The notes under the pieces are model-generated. The model was not told the origin of the DNA and searched no databases. It saw only the letters and a program-made list of their open reading frames with translations. This document shows, piece by piece, positions 14,605 through 22,360 of a stretch of DNA of 36,831 bases. Made by a program: the position numbers and the translations under genes. The stretch comes from Kiritimatiellia bacterium (GTDB lineage: Bacteria > Verrucomicrobiota > Kiritimatiellia > RFP12 > UBA1067): the NCBI GenBank assembly GCA_017525225.1, contig JAFXTB010000024.1, forward strand, positions 1 through 36,831, written 5' to 3'. Positions within the stretch are counted from its first letter, which is position 1, and each line of letters begins with the position of its first letter.

Positions 14605-15189
14605 GTGAAGGATTCCTCTACACGCAGCGACGACGAACTGATGCGTGCCTTCATCGCCGGCGACACCGCCGCGATGGAGGCACTCTTCGACCGCCACCGC
14701 AGGGCCGTATTCGGCTGGCTTGTGCGCCATGCCGAGGACCGCGCCGAGGCGGAAGACCTCTACCAGGAGGTGTGGCTGCGCGTCATAAGGGGTGCCCCTT
14801 CATATAAACCCGGCAGCTTCAACGCATGGCTCTGGCGCATAGTGCGCAACCATGCCGCAGACCACGCCCGCAGGAAGAAGCCCGCGCTTTCGCTCGATGC
14901 ACCAGTGGACGGCGAGGAGGATGGCGCATCGTTCGTGGATTCCATCCCCGATTCGGCGGCTGTGCATGCCCTGGACGGCATGGACGCCGCCGAACGGCGC
15001 GAACGCGTAGGCTCGGCCGTCGCCAGCCTGTCCGCCACCCTCAGGGAGGTGGTGCTGCTGCGCGTTAACGCCGAGCTGGAGTTCCGTGAGATCGCCGAGC
15101 TGCTGCACCTGCCGCTCGGCACGGTGCTTGCGCGAATGCACAACGCCGTGGCGAAGCTGAAGAGGATGGTGGCAAGGGAAAGGGCCTGA
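14605..15189 (+). CDS. ECF-type RNA polymerase sigma factor
   Basis: A 194-residue sigma70-family protein of the extracytoplasmic-function group. Region 2 is seen as AMEALFDRHRRAVFGWLVRH and AEDLYQEVWLRVI (about 51-63). Region 4 is ELEFREIAELLHLPLGTVLA (about 153-172), followed by R-M-H-N-A-V-A-K-L-K-R. It starts with GTG at 14605, six bases after the preceding stop, with GGAG 9 bases upstream, so it is translationally coupled. The linker is longer than usual and acidic (DGEEDGASF). It is followed after 2 bases by a one-TM protein that may be its anti-sigma factor. Confidence 0.93.
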   Translation: MKDSSTRSDDELMRAFIAGDTAAMEALFDRHRRAVFGWLVRHAEDRAEAEDLYQEVWLRVIRGAPSYKPGSFNAWLWRIVRNHAADHARRKKPALSLDAPVDGEEDGASFVDSIPDSAAVHALDGMDAAERRERVGSAVASLSATLREVVLLRVNAELEFREIAELLHLPLGTVLARMHNAVAKLKRMVARERA

Positions 15190-15191
15190 AC

Positions 15192-15482
15192 ATGGAAGAA
15201 AAACTCTTCAATCATATCAAGGACGCTCTGGCGGAGGATACCCCGCCAGCCATCGACGCGCGCATCAGGGCGGCGATCCGTCCCACACGGCCTCGCAGAC
15301 TCTGGTGGACCGCGGCCGCCGCAGCCGGTCTCGCCCTCATGCTGGCCGGCGGCGCCTGGCTCTACGGGCACGAACGCGCCCAGCAGATCGCCGCCCTCGG
15401 CGACGACGGCAACGCGATGCTGGAGATCATCGGCATGGCCAGCGTGGACGATGTCTACAGCGTCGACACCGCCCAGATGTAA
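15192..15482 (+). CDS. Single-TM protein, candidate anti-sigma factor
   Basis: A 96-residue inner-membrane protein. About 36 cytosolic residues come first, then one TM helix (WWTAAAAAGLALMLAGGAWL, 38-57), then a short periplasmic part of about 39 residues. No zinc-binding HxxxCxxC motif of the ZAS anti-sigma type is present. It starts two bases after the ECF stop. Position and topology suggest it holds the sigma factor at the membrane and responds to the Spy-like protein, but no sequence motif proves this. It converges with the TSCPD gene 11 bases away; I see no terminator between. Confidence 0.7.
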   Translation: MEEKLFNHIKDALAEDTPPAIDARIRAAIRPTRPRRLWWTAAAAAGLALMLAGGAWLYGHERAQQIAALGDDGNAMLEIIGMASVDDVYSVDTAQM

Positions 15483-15493
15483 CGAAGGCCGGC

Positions 15494-15760
15494 CTAGACC
15501 ACTATGTTGCCTTCGGCAAGCGCCTTCTCGATACCGCGCGAGAGCTGGTCGGCGCAGGATGTACCGCGCCCACCGCAGTCGTTCCCGCGCAGAAGCTCCA
15601 TCGTGGACTTCGCGTCCGCGCCTTCCAGCAGCTTGCCTATCGCCGCGGTGTTCCCCGGGCAGCCGCCGGTGAAGCGGACGTTGTGCAGCTTGCCGTCCTC
15701 GATAGAGAATGCCACCGACTTTGCGCAGACGCCAGAAGTCTTGTAGACGTAGTCTTTCAT
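15494..15760 (-). CDS. TSCPD domain protein (TIGR03905-like)
   Basis: An 88-residue small soluble protein. The cysteine pattern fits the TSCPD domain found alone or at the C-terminus of some ribonucleotide reductases: GVCAKSVAF, RFTGGCPGN, CGGRGTSCADQL. The four cysteines (C12, C34, C62 and C68 by count) may bind a metal. The start at 15760 follows GGAGG closely. It is the last gene of a leftward set that starts with the Gfo/Idh/MocA gene at 17662, 16 bases after the isomerase stop. Role unknown. Confidence 0.88.
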   Translation of the reverse strand: MKDYVYKTSGVCAKSVAFSIEDGKLHNVRFTGGCPGNTAAIGKLLEGADAKSTMELLRGNDCGGRGTSCADQLSRGIEKALAEGNIVV

Positions 15761-15776
15761 CTGGATCCTCCCGCGG

Positions 15777-16649
15777 CTACCTGCCGGCCTCGGCGCGCAG
15801 GCGTTCCACGGCCTTGGCGATGTCGCCCGCGCGGTCGTTGCCGGCCTCGCGCTCCACGGCGCCGTATCCGGTGAAGCCGATCTCGTCCACGGCCTTCAGG
15901 AACGCGGACGCATCGACCTGCCCCTCGCCCCACGGCACTTCCTCGCCCCACTCGCCGGGATTGCGCGGATGGATGCCGTCCTTGATGTGCAGATGGCGGA
16001 TCCACGGCGCGAGCGTCTTCACGGCGGGAACAGCCTCGCCCATGTCGTAGAGGATGATGTTCGCCGGGTCGAGGTTGACGTATATGCCCTCGTTCCTGCT
16101 GAGGAACTCGGCCAGATGCTCTGGACGCTCCTGGCCCGTCTCGAGGATCAGCTCCACGCCGTTCTCGCCGCAGGTGTCGCGGATGAACTTCACGCGGTCG
16201 GTGAAAGTGGCGTAGGCGCGCGGGTCGGTCTCGTCCATGAACCCGGCGTGCAGCATGAAGTACGGAGCCTTCCATTCCGCCGAAAGCCGGGCGGCCTTAA
16301 CGATCAGCTCCTTGTTCTCCGGCCAGTGCTCGTCGGGCATGATGCCGCCTGTACGGCGGATCGTCGCCGGCGTGGTGTAGTCCTCGTACGCGGAGTTGAA
16401 CATGGACGAGCACAGCGTCCATTCGCCGGAGGCAAGCAGCTCCTCCACCTGCCGCCGCTGCACGTCGATCGGATCCACCGGCGCCGACGAGCCGGACGTC
16501 TCGCCGGCCGCGCCAGGCACTACAGCCTTGGGGTCTATGAACGGCGTGAGGGCGAGCTGGATGTGGTCGACCCCGATCTTGCGCATCTCGGCGGCGATGT
16601 CGCCTATCGACCTGCGGTAGCTCCAGCTGCATACGGATATGTTCTTCAT
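15777..16649 (-). CDS. Sugar phosphate isomerase/epimerase-family TIM barrel
   Basis: A 290-residue AP-endonuclease-2-type TIM barrel. Candidate metal ligands are in LILETGQERPE (Glu), YVNLDPANIILYD (Asp), HLHIKDGIHP (His) and GAVEREAGN (Glu near the end). Such enzymes isomerise sugars or inosose-type ketones with a divalent metal. The start at 16649 overlaps the upstream oxidoreductase stop as ATGA and follows AAAGGTGG; a longer ORF to 16739 is rejected. Pairing with a Gfo/Idh/MocA dehydrogenase is typical of inositol- or rare-sugar-type catabolism. A close paralogue with an added Tat signal is at 27642-28574. Confidence 0.88.
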   Translation of the reverse strand: MKNISVCSWSYRRSIGDIAAEMRKIGVDHIQLALTPFIDPKAVVPGAAGETSGSSAPVDPIDVQRRQVEELLASGEWTLCSSMFNSAYEDYTTPATIRRTGGIMPDEHWPENKELIVKAARLSAEWKAPYFMLHAGFMDETDPRAYATFTDRVKFIRDTCGENGVELILETGQERPEHLAEFLSRNEGIYVNLDPANIILYDMGEAVPAVKTLAPWIRHLHIKDGIHPRNPGEWGEEVPWGEGQVDASAFLKAVDEIGFTGYGAVEREAGNDRAGDIAKAVERLRAEAGR

Positions 16650-17662
16650 GTTCTTACCACCTTTCCTGTGTTGGCGCTCTTCTTCTCGGCATCGACAAGC
16701 GCGACCGAATCGCGCGCCTCGCTGGCCGGGAACGGGCATTTCGGCGTCCGGCCTGTCGTCCAGGCAAGAAACGCCTTGATCTCGTTGAGATATGGATCAT
16801 CGCTCCTGAACCTGGGCGTGAACGGCTTGCCCTTCTCGGGATACACCATGAACGTTGGCGAGCGGCGCGTATCGCAGACTACCACCGCCTTCTCGAACAT
16901 GACGCGGAACGATGCCTCGAAAACGAACGGCTGCACGGCGCCCCAGTTGCCCACGGCGCTGACGACCTTGTCGGGATAGATGTACGAGGTTGCGATGTGG
17001 TCCATCACGCCATCGGCTCGACGATGGGCGCGGCTTGACACTGCGTCCGGACGGCCGAACCACCAGTTCACCAGGTCGGCGTCGTGGATGTGGAGGTCAA
17101 GCGCCACTCCGCCGGACTTCGCCTCGTCCAGAAACCACGACTTACCACCCTGCGCGCCCCAGCCAGGCGTCATCGACACGCGCGTGAAGTCCGCCGAGAT
17201 CACCTTGCCGCACCTGCCGCTGTCGATGAGGTTCTTCACGTACGCATGCATCTCGGAGAACCTGAGGCATTGCGCGATCATCAGCTTCCCCTTCGCCTTG
17301 CGCGAACAGGCCAGCATCGCATCGCATGTCTTCGTGTCCACGGCCATCGGCTTCTCGGAAAGGACGTCCTTGCCCGCGGCAAGCGCCGCCTTCACCATCA
17401 CGGGATGGAGCGGCGTGGGCAGCGTCACATCCACGATGTCACATGGGCATTCGGCCAGCATCTTCGCGAAATCCTCGTAGATCGCGATGCCCGTGAAGTC
17501 CGTCGAATCGTCGGCCGTATCATGGTTGCCCTTCACCTTGTTCCTGAGCTGGGCGAGATTCGAGTCGCATATCGCGACCACCTTCGCCCCCTTCAGCTTC
17601 TTCCAGCTGCCGTAGTGCGTCCGGCCCATGAAGCCGAAACCTACGATTGCGACCTTTTTCAT
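16646..17662 (-). CDS. Gfo/Idh/MocA-family oxidoreductase
   Basis: A 338-residue NAD(P)-dependent dehydrogenase. It has a classical nucleotide-binding start (VAIVGFGFMGRTHY, G-x-G-x-x-G) and the EKP motif (LSEKPMAVD, about 101-109); the C-terminal half has GVALDLHIHDADLVNWWFG, with the histidine expected at the active site. Cytosolic. The start has GGAGAAAATCG in front. Transcribed from the gap at 17663-17855, it leads the oxidoreductase/isomerase/TSCPD set and overlaps the isomerase gene by four bases. Confidence 0.92.
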   Translation of the reverse strand: MKKVAIVGFGFMGRTHYGSWKKLKGAKVVAICDSNLAQLRNKVKGNHDTADDSTDFTGIAIYEDFAKMLAECPCDIVDVTLPTPLHPVMVKAALAAGKDVLSEKPMAVDTKTCDAMLACSRKAKGKLMIAQCLRFSEMHAYVKNLIDSGRCGKVISADFTRVSMTPGWGAQGGKSWFLDEAKSGGVALDLHIHDADLVNWWFGRPDAVSSRAHRRADGVMDHIATSYIYPDKVVSAVGNWGAVQPFVFEASFRVMFEKAVVVCDTRRSPTFMVYPEKGKPFTPRFRSDDPYLNEIKAFLAWTTGRTPKCPFPASEARDSVALVDAEKKSANTGKVVRT

Positions 17663-17718
17663 CGATTTTCTCCTTTGACCGAGAACTGGCGCCGGACACC
17701 TCCGTCCGGACGCAAAAG

Positions 17719-17724
17719 ATTATA
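17719..17724 (-). promoter_or_regulatory. Likely -10 element for the oxidoreductase/isomerase set
   Basis: A perfect TATAAT on the minus strand about 57 bases before the start at 17662. No convincing -35 is seen at 16-18 bases, so an activator may be needed. Confidence 0.4.
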
Positions 17725-17756
17725 CCATAAAATCCGTCCGCTTTCCTTGCTTTCTT

Positions 17757-17787
17757 TAACATGCCGTTAACATAAATGCGATACAAT
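17757..17787 (+). promoter_or_regulatory. Possible promoter of the histidine kinase gene
   Basis: TACAAT at 17782-17787 in the context GATACAAT; the best -35 is TTAACA at 17757-17762, with a long 19-base spacer. Weak call. Confidence 0.35.
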
Positions 17788-17855
17788 ACAGGCGTTCGAT
17801 CGGGGAACCAGCGGATGCTGGCGGTCCGGCCGACGGAAAAAAAGGAAGGTACAGG

Positions 17856-19235
17856 ATGGAAATGACAGCGGCAGAAGAGCGTAGAGAAAGGACATGCGGC
17901 ACGATCCGCATGGGCCTTCTGCCGTGCCTTGCCGCAGGCGTGGGGCTCGCGGCCGTTGTCTATGCGCTCGTCGCCGAGACAAAGGCCTTCCGCGCCACGA
18001 TCGGCGAATGGGCTGCGCGCGATCTGGCCGCACGCACGGAACTCGCCACCGAGGCGCTGGCCGAGCCGCTGGCCACAGGCGACTTCCGCCGCATCAGGCT
18101 TTTCGGCGACGAGTGCCGCGCCGCCGGCGTGCGGCTGACAGTCCTCAGCATTCCGGGCGGGATGATCTTCGATACTCTCACCCCGGCATGCGGCGACCAC
18201 GGGCGGCGCCCGGAGGTGGCCGAGGCCCGCCGCAACGGCATGGGGATAGCCTTCCGCAAGTCCGAGACTACCGGCGAGGACAGCCTCTACTGCGCCCGCG
18301 CCGTGGATCGCGGCTTCGTGCGCCTGGCCATCCCGCAGGCACGCGTGTTCGCCCCCGTCGAGAGGACGCGTACCACGATCCTGCTGGCAGGGCTTGTGGG
18401 CGCGTGCGGCATCCTGCTGCTGTTCCTCTTCATGGACCGACTCCTCGCCAGAAACCGCGCCCTGGCGCGCGAACGCGACATCCAGGCTCGCAAGCTCGCC
18501 GAACTGCACAGGGCGGAGGAGTTCCGCCGCCAGTTCGTGTCGGACGTGACCCATGAGATAAAGACGCCTCTTACCGGTATCCTCGCCGCAGTTGATCTGC
18601 TTCAGGAAGGCGAGCGCGACGCGAGGCAGGATGCGGAGGAACGGCGTACGCTCCTGGACATGATCCGCAAGGAATCCTCGCGCCTGAACAACCTGGTGGG
18701 CGATGTTCTTTCGCTGGCGCAGATAGAGCAGAGCCCGGCGGAGACGCCGCACGAATTCGCGCCGGCCGCCCTCGACGACATCGTGCGCGAGGCGGCGGGC
18801 AGGATGAAGCCACGGGCCGACGCGGCCGGCATCGCGCTGAAGATCGAGGCGAACGCGCCCATGCAATGCGTCTGCGACGCGCAGCTTGTGGGGCAGGCCA
18901 TCGAGAACCTCGTGGAGAACGCGGTGCGCTACAGCGGATCCAACGAAGTGTCCATCTCACTGCATGGCGAAGGCGATCGCGCCGTCATCGCCGTGGAGGA
19001 CCACGGTGTCGGCATACCGCCCGAACACCGCGACCACATCTTCGAACGCTTCTATCGGGTGGACAAGGCGCGCAGCCGCGAGCAGGGCGGCACCGGGCTG
19101 GGGCTGGCGATCGTCAAGCACATCGCCATGCTGCATGGCGGCGAGGCGGCGCTCTCCGACGTGGCTGGCGGCGGATGCCGTTTCACCATTTCAATGCCCT
19201 TGGAACAAAAACAAACAAGCAAAGGAAAGGAATGA
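17856..19235 (+). CDS. Membrane sensor histidine kinase (PhoR-like layout)
   Basis: A 459-residue sensor kinase. TM1 is at about 20-40, a periplasmic domain of about 130 residues follows, and TM2 is at about 174-193. The dimerisation/phosphoacceptor box is SDVTHEIKTPL (H233), and the ATPase domain shows the N box (IENLVENAVRYS, about 347-358), D-H-G-V-G-I and GGTGLGLAIVKHIA. All catalytic motifs look intact. No response regulator gene is adjacent: upstream is the divergent oxidoreductase and downstream a lipoprotein, so its partner lies elsewhere. Start ATG at 17856 with AAGG 6-7 bases in front. The stop (19233-19235) is 5 bases before the lipoprotein start. Confidence 0.93.
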   Translation: MEMTAAEERRERTCGTIRMGLLPCLAAGVGLAAVVYALVAETKAFRATIGEWAARDLAARTELATEALAEPLATGDFRRIRLFGDECRAAGVRLTVLSIPGGMIFDTLTPACGDHGRRPEVAEARRNGMGIAFRKSETTGEDSLYCARAVDRGFVRLAIPQARVFAPVERTRTTILLAGLVGACGILLLFLFMDRLLARNRALARERDIQARKLAELHRAEEFRRQFVSDVTHEIKTPLTGILAAVDLLQEGERDARQDAEERRTLLDMIRKESSRLNNLVGDVLSLAQIEQSPAETPHEFAPAALDDIVREAAGRMKPRADAAGIALKIEANAPMQCVCDAQLVGQAIENLVENAVRYSGSNEVSISLHGEGDRAVIAVEDHGVGIPPEHRDHIFERFYRVDKARSREQGGTGLGLAIVKHIAMLHGGEAALSDVAGGGCRFTISMPLEQKQTSKGKE

Positions 19236-19240
19236 TACAC

Positions 19241-20098
19241 ATGAACAAGAAGAACATCGGCCTTGGGGCCATCGCGGTCACGGCGGCACTGCTCGCAGGC
19301 TGCGGACCGGCAAATGCCGGCGAGGCGAACGATACGACCTCGAAGACGTCGGCGACACAGCTGACGACCAACGAGAACGGATGCGTCTCGCGCACGTTCA
19401 CCGAGAGCTCGGTGACGACGAACGGGAATCTCGTGACGGAACACCGCCGCGAGACCCGCACCAACATGGACGCCCAGGGCAACATCCTGGAGACCAGCAC
19501 GAGCGAATACGCGCAAAGCTACAACGTAGGCGACACCGGCTGGAAGATGCCCGCCCCGAAAACCGCCTCCAAGGGCGGCAAGGAGCCCGCGGCGACTTCC
19601 ACGGATTCGTTCCTAGGCCTGAAGTTCGGCGCTGTCTTCGAGACGACGAACAAGGTGTGCGACGCATACGAGCCCTCGCTGCTGTGCGCTTCGTTCACCC
19701 CGAAGAAACCCCTCGCCGGATTCGACGACTACTACGTGTACCTGACCCCCAAGACCCACAAGGTCGCAAAGGTGTTCGCGTGCGCGAAGAACGCGGTCGA
19801 GCCAGGCAGCAGCTGGCGGCGCCACTACCTCATCGAGGCGCTGGAGAAGCGCTACCAGACATGGGCCATGCTCCGCAGCGTCTGGCGGCCCTACTACGCC
19901 TTCAACATATCGCCCGACCGCTACGTGACCGTGTGCCTCGCAGGCGCGAACGACACGTACGAGACGGTGATCGAGGCCGGCGACGAGAACGTGCTGCGCC
20001 TTGCGGCCGATGAGCAGGAACAGCTGCGCGACGAAGCCCGCAAGAACGCCGCGGCTCGGCGCGGCAAGAAGGTCAGCGACGCCGCCGAGGCGTTCTGA
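19241..20098 (+). CDS. Lipoprotein of unknown function, co-transcribed with the kinase
   Basis: A 285-residue protein with a lipoprotein signal peptide (lipobox L-L-A-G-C, cysteine at 21). The mature N-terminus is threonine- and asparagine-rich (T-T-N-E-N-G, E-S-S-V-T-T-N-G, T-S-T-S), probably a flexible linker of about 80 residues. A folded domain follows (about 105-260: F-L-G-L-K-F-G-A-V-F-E, DDYYVYLTPKTHKVAKVF), then a basic alanine-rich helix. I do not recognise the domain. The start at 19241 has AAGGA about 10 bases upstream. A sensor-input role for the adjacent kinase is plausible but unproven. Confidence 0.82.
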   Translation: MNKKNIGLGAIAVTAALLAGCGPANAGEANDTTSKTSATQLTTNENGCVSRTFTESSVTTNGNLVTEHRRETRTNMDAQGNILETSTSEYAQSYNVGDTGWKMPAPKTASKGGKEPAATSTDSFLGLKFGAVFETTNKVCDAYEPSLLCASFTPKKPLAGFDDYYVYLTPKTHKVAKVFACAKNAVEPGSSWRRHYLIEALEKRYQTWAMLRSVWRPYYAFNISPDRYVTVCLAGANDTYETVIEAGDENVLRLAADEQEQLRDEARKNAAARRGKKVSDAAEAF

Positions 20099-20131
20099 CG
20101 GAACCGTCGGATGTACATGCTCTAACCCCCA

Positions 20132-20165
20132 GCGCCCGTGTCAATCCTGCGATTGGCGCGGGCGC
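20132..20165. terminator. Strong hairpin between convergent genes
   Basis: Arms 20132-20146 and 20151-20165 pair over 15 positions (GCGCCCG at the base, two G-U pairs on one strand) around a CTGC loop. It lies between the ends of the lipoprotein gene (20098) and the FadL-like gene (20172), so it could stop transcription from both sides, although no T-run follows. Confidence 0.65.
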
Positions 20166-20171
20166 CTTAGA

Positions 20172-21428
20172 TTAGAAATGGTAAGTCAGGGTGGCGGAGG
20201 CAAGATAGGTGTGCGAATTGCGCGACTGGAACTTGAAGGCGTCCTCCTCGCCGGTGACGGGATTGTCGAACCAGGCGGTCTTGGACTCCATGATCACGAT
20301 GCCGCCGGCGAGTGTGAACTCCAGCCGGTCGGTAATGTGGAAGGTTGACCCGACATAGACATTGTGGCGGTCGCCGGCAGGCAGCATCGTGTTGGGACGC
20401 TTCTCCTTCGTCGGATCCCAGTCGTACACATACCCAAGCCCAGGCGTCCACCAATCCGTAAGATCGTATGCAAGGCCGAGGCCCGTGCGATAGGCGTTGT
20501 GCCAACCAAGGTTCATCGCCTCGGAAAGACCAAGGTCGAGCGTGTCGATGGTGGACCATTCCGTCCAGGTGACCGATGAACTCAGGTGCAGCCTCTCCAG
20601 CCACATGGCACGGTCCCAGTTGAAGCCAACCGTCGCGGACATCGGCAGATCGACCTTGTCGCCGACATCCTTCGTGCTGGCGGCGGCCATCGTGGCGGAA
20701 TACGCGGTGTTGCCGGATGCCGTGGCATTGCCCTCCACATCGCACCTGATGCGTGACCTCCACACGGCGCCGACGGAGAAATCCTCCGTCACCTCGTACG
20801 CAGTGCCCAGAAGATAGCCCATGTCGAAATCATTGTTGCCGTTGATCTTCAGCCGCATCGTGCCGAGCGAATTGTAGCCGTATGCATAGTGCGCCAGCTC
20901 GTCGAAACGGTAGATGCGCCGCTGGTGGAAGTTCAGACGCTCGAAGCGAAGTCCACCCGCGACCGACCAGCTGTCCGTTATCTTGTAGGAAAGCGTGGGG
21001 CTGACGCAGTACCCCTCGACCAACGTTTCCACGCTATTGAACGCCAAAGGCCAGCTGTTGTCGTAGTGAGAGCCAAGGCCATAGTCGGCATAGAACCCGA
21101 GACCAGCCGTGAACCCCCACGGCAGCTCTTGCGTTATGAACGCATGGGGATCCGGAAACCACCCAGGATTCATCTTGTGCGTGCCCACGCCATTGACCCG
21201 TGTATCCAACGGCGGATTGATCGCCGTTATGCCGACCGTCACCCATGTGCCAGTCAAACCCGAAATCGTCGCCGGATTGTAGTAGACGGCGGAGGCATCC
21301 TCCGCCCGCCCTACGCTGTGGCCACCAGTCATCATTGACTTGGCCGACATCTCATAAAGCCCAAAGCCCGCCGCATGCACGGCTAAAGCCGAAAGAACCA
21401 TACCTGAAAAAACTACCGATTTTTTCAT
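20172..21428 (-). CDS. FadL/TodX-family outer-membrane transporter
   Basis: A 418-residue outer-membrane beta-barrel protein. The signal peptide (MKKSVVFSGMVLSALAVHAA) is followed by the FadL N-terminal hatch pattern: GFGLYEMSAKSMMTGGHSVG, then R-A-E-D-A-S-A-V-Y-Y-N-P-A. The barrel ends in ...LTYHF, the C-terminal phenylalanine expected by the Bam machinery. FadL proteins admit long-chain fatty acids or other hydrophobic compounds. An acyl-CoA ligase gene is 8 kb away in the same window but not in the operon. The ATG at 21428 is preferred; an upstream TTG would merely add eight residues before the signal. A strong promoter with repressor-like sites is at 21465-21499. Confidence 0.92.
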   Translation of the reverse strand: MKKSVVFSGMVLSALAVHAAGFGLYEMSAKSMMTGGHSVGRAEDASAVYYNPATISGLTGTWVTVGITAINPPLDTRVNGVGTHKMNPGWFPDPHAFITQELPWGFTAGLGFYADYGLGSHYDNSWPLAFNSVETLVEGYCVSPTLSYKITDSWSVAGGLRFERLNFHQRRIYRFDELAHYAYGYNSLGTMRLKINGNNDFDMGYLLGTAYEVTEDFSVGAVWRSRIRCDVEGNATASGNTAYSATMAAASTKDVGDKVDLPMSATVGFNWDRAMWLERLHLSSSVTWTEWSTIDTLDLGLSEAMNLGWHNAYRTGLGLAYDLTDWWTPGLGYVYDWDPTKEKRPNTMLPAGDRHNVYVGSTFHITDRLEFTLAGGIVIMESKTAWFDNPVTGEEDAFKFQSRNSHTYLASATLTYHF

Positions 21429-21464
21429 TGCACGTATTCCTTTTCCTTTCAAGGGGAAACAACG

Positions 21465-21514
21465 TGCGACATTTTACGATATTTTGTCGCATCTGTCAAG
21501 GGGCATTTGCGACA
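21465..21514. promoter_or_regulatory. TGCGACA/TGTCGCA operator sites around the FadL promoter
   Basis: Three copies of the same heptamer: TGCGACA at 21465-21471, TGTCGCA at 21485-21491, TGCGACA at 21508-21514. The first two make an inverted repeat covering the -10 and part of the spacer; the third lies upstream of the -35. The heptamers are the same as in the palindrome at 72-96. Confidence 0.6.
21471..21499 (-). promoter_or_regulatory. Promoter of the FadL-like gene
   Basis: On the minus strand TTGACA (perfect, 21499-21494), 17 bases, TAAAAT (21476-21471), about 43 bases before the start codon at 21428. Confidence 0.75.
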
Positions 21515-21607
21515 TTTTTATATCTTTTGTTACAACCAGGGCCATAGAACCCGTGTACTTGTCATGACAGGGGGTATTCTCTAGAAATTTGAAAGATTTG
21601 CTTCCGT

Positions 21608-22339
21608 CTAGAGCAGGTCGGACAGCCAGAGGGGCAAAGCAATCTCCTTTGCGGTCAGGCTCTCTGCGTATGCCTTGAAGTCAAACGGTAGGTGGCGGAA
21701 TTTCACGGTACGTGCCTCGGAATCGTAGAGGACGTATGTTATATCGTGATCGGCGCGCGGATATCCCACCGAACCAGCGTTTACGATGTAGAGGTTGTCT
21801 GGAGCGAGCGTAAGATCGACTTTCGGTCCATCGATCTTGAAATGTCCAGAAGAAGCCATCATATAGCTGCATGCATGGTGTGTATGGCCCACGAATATCA
21901 GATGGATGCCTTCATTGATGAGGTATTCGAGCGTCAGCATGACCTGCTGCGGGTCGTGCATGTAGAAGAAGCATTCCGGTTTGAACGGTGTGCCATGGAC
22001 GCATGCGAAATCTGGACCCTTGTACAGATACTGCAGCCCGCGTAACCAGGCCTTGTCCTCCTCGCCCAGCTCGGCGGCATGTCTTTTTACGCCTTTCTTC
22101 GCGAACGGGATGAAGTTGTCCGTCCTGATGACGCCGGCCACGGCGGCATCGTGGTTACCCATGAGCGTCACATCGCAGGAAGAACGGCAGAGTTCAACCG
22201 CTCCGGCGGGGTCTGGACCATACCCCACCACATCCCCCAGGCACACTATGCTTTCCACATCATGCTGTCGCGCATCGGCCAGCGCAAGGGCGAGGGCCGA
22301 TGGGTTCGCGTGGATGTCAGATATGATCGCATACCGCAT
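21608..22339 (-). CDS. Metallophosphoesterase (calcineurin-like, YfcE/MJ0936 type)
   Basis: A 243-residue cytosolic phosphoesterase with the full set of dimetal motifs: SDIHAN (7-12), GDVVGYG (about 35-41), GNHD (about 61-64) and GHTHHA late in the chain, with a final NAGSVGYPR. The family hydrolyses phosphodiesters or phosphomonoesters; the substrate is not deducible. It is last in the metK/glycosyltransferase set, 21 bases after the GT2 stop, with GGAG before the start. Confidence 0.92.
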   Translation of the reverse strand: MRYAIISDIHANPSALALALADARQHDVESIVCLGDVVGYGPDPAGAVELCRSSCDVTLMGNHDAAVAGVIRTDNFIPFAKKGVKRHAAELGEEDKAWLRGLQYLYKGPDFACVHGTPFKPECFFYMHDPQQVMLTLEYLINEGIHLIFVGHTHHACSYMMASSGHFKIDGPKVDLTLAPDNLYIVNAGSVGYPRADHDITYVLYDSEARTVKFRHLPFDFKAYAESLTAKEIALPLWLSDLL

Positions 22340-22360
22340 GTCGTTGGCTCCAAGAGGAAA

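Noticed and set aside
18866-19240. N-terminal extension of the lipoprotein ORF
   Set aside because: It lies within the kinase gene in another frame; the lipoprotein signal at 19241 marks the start.
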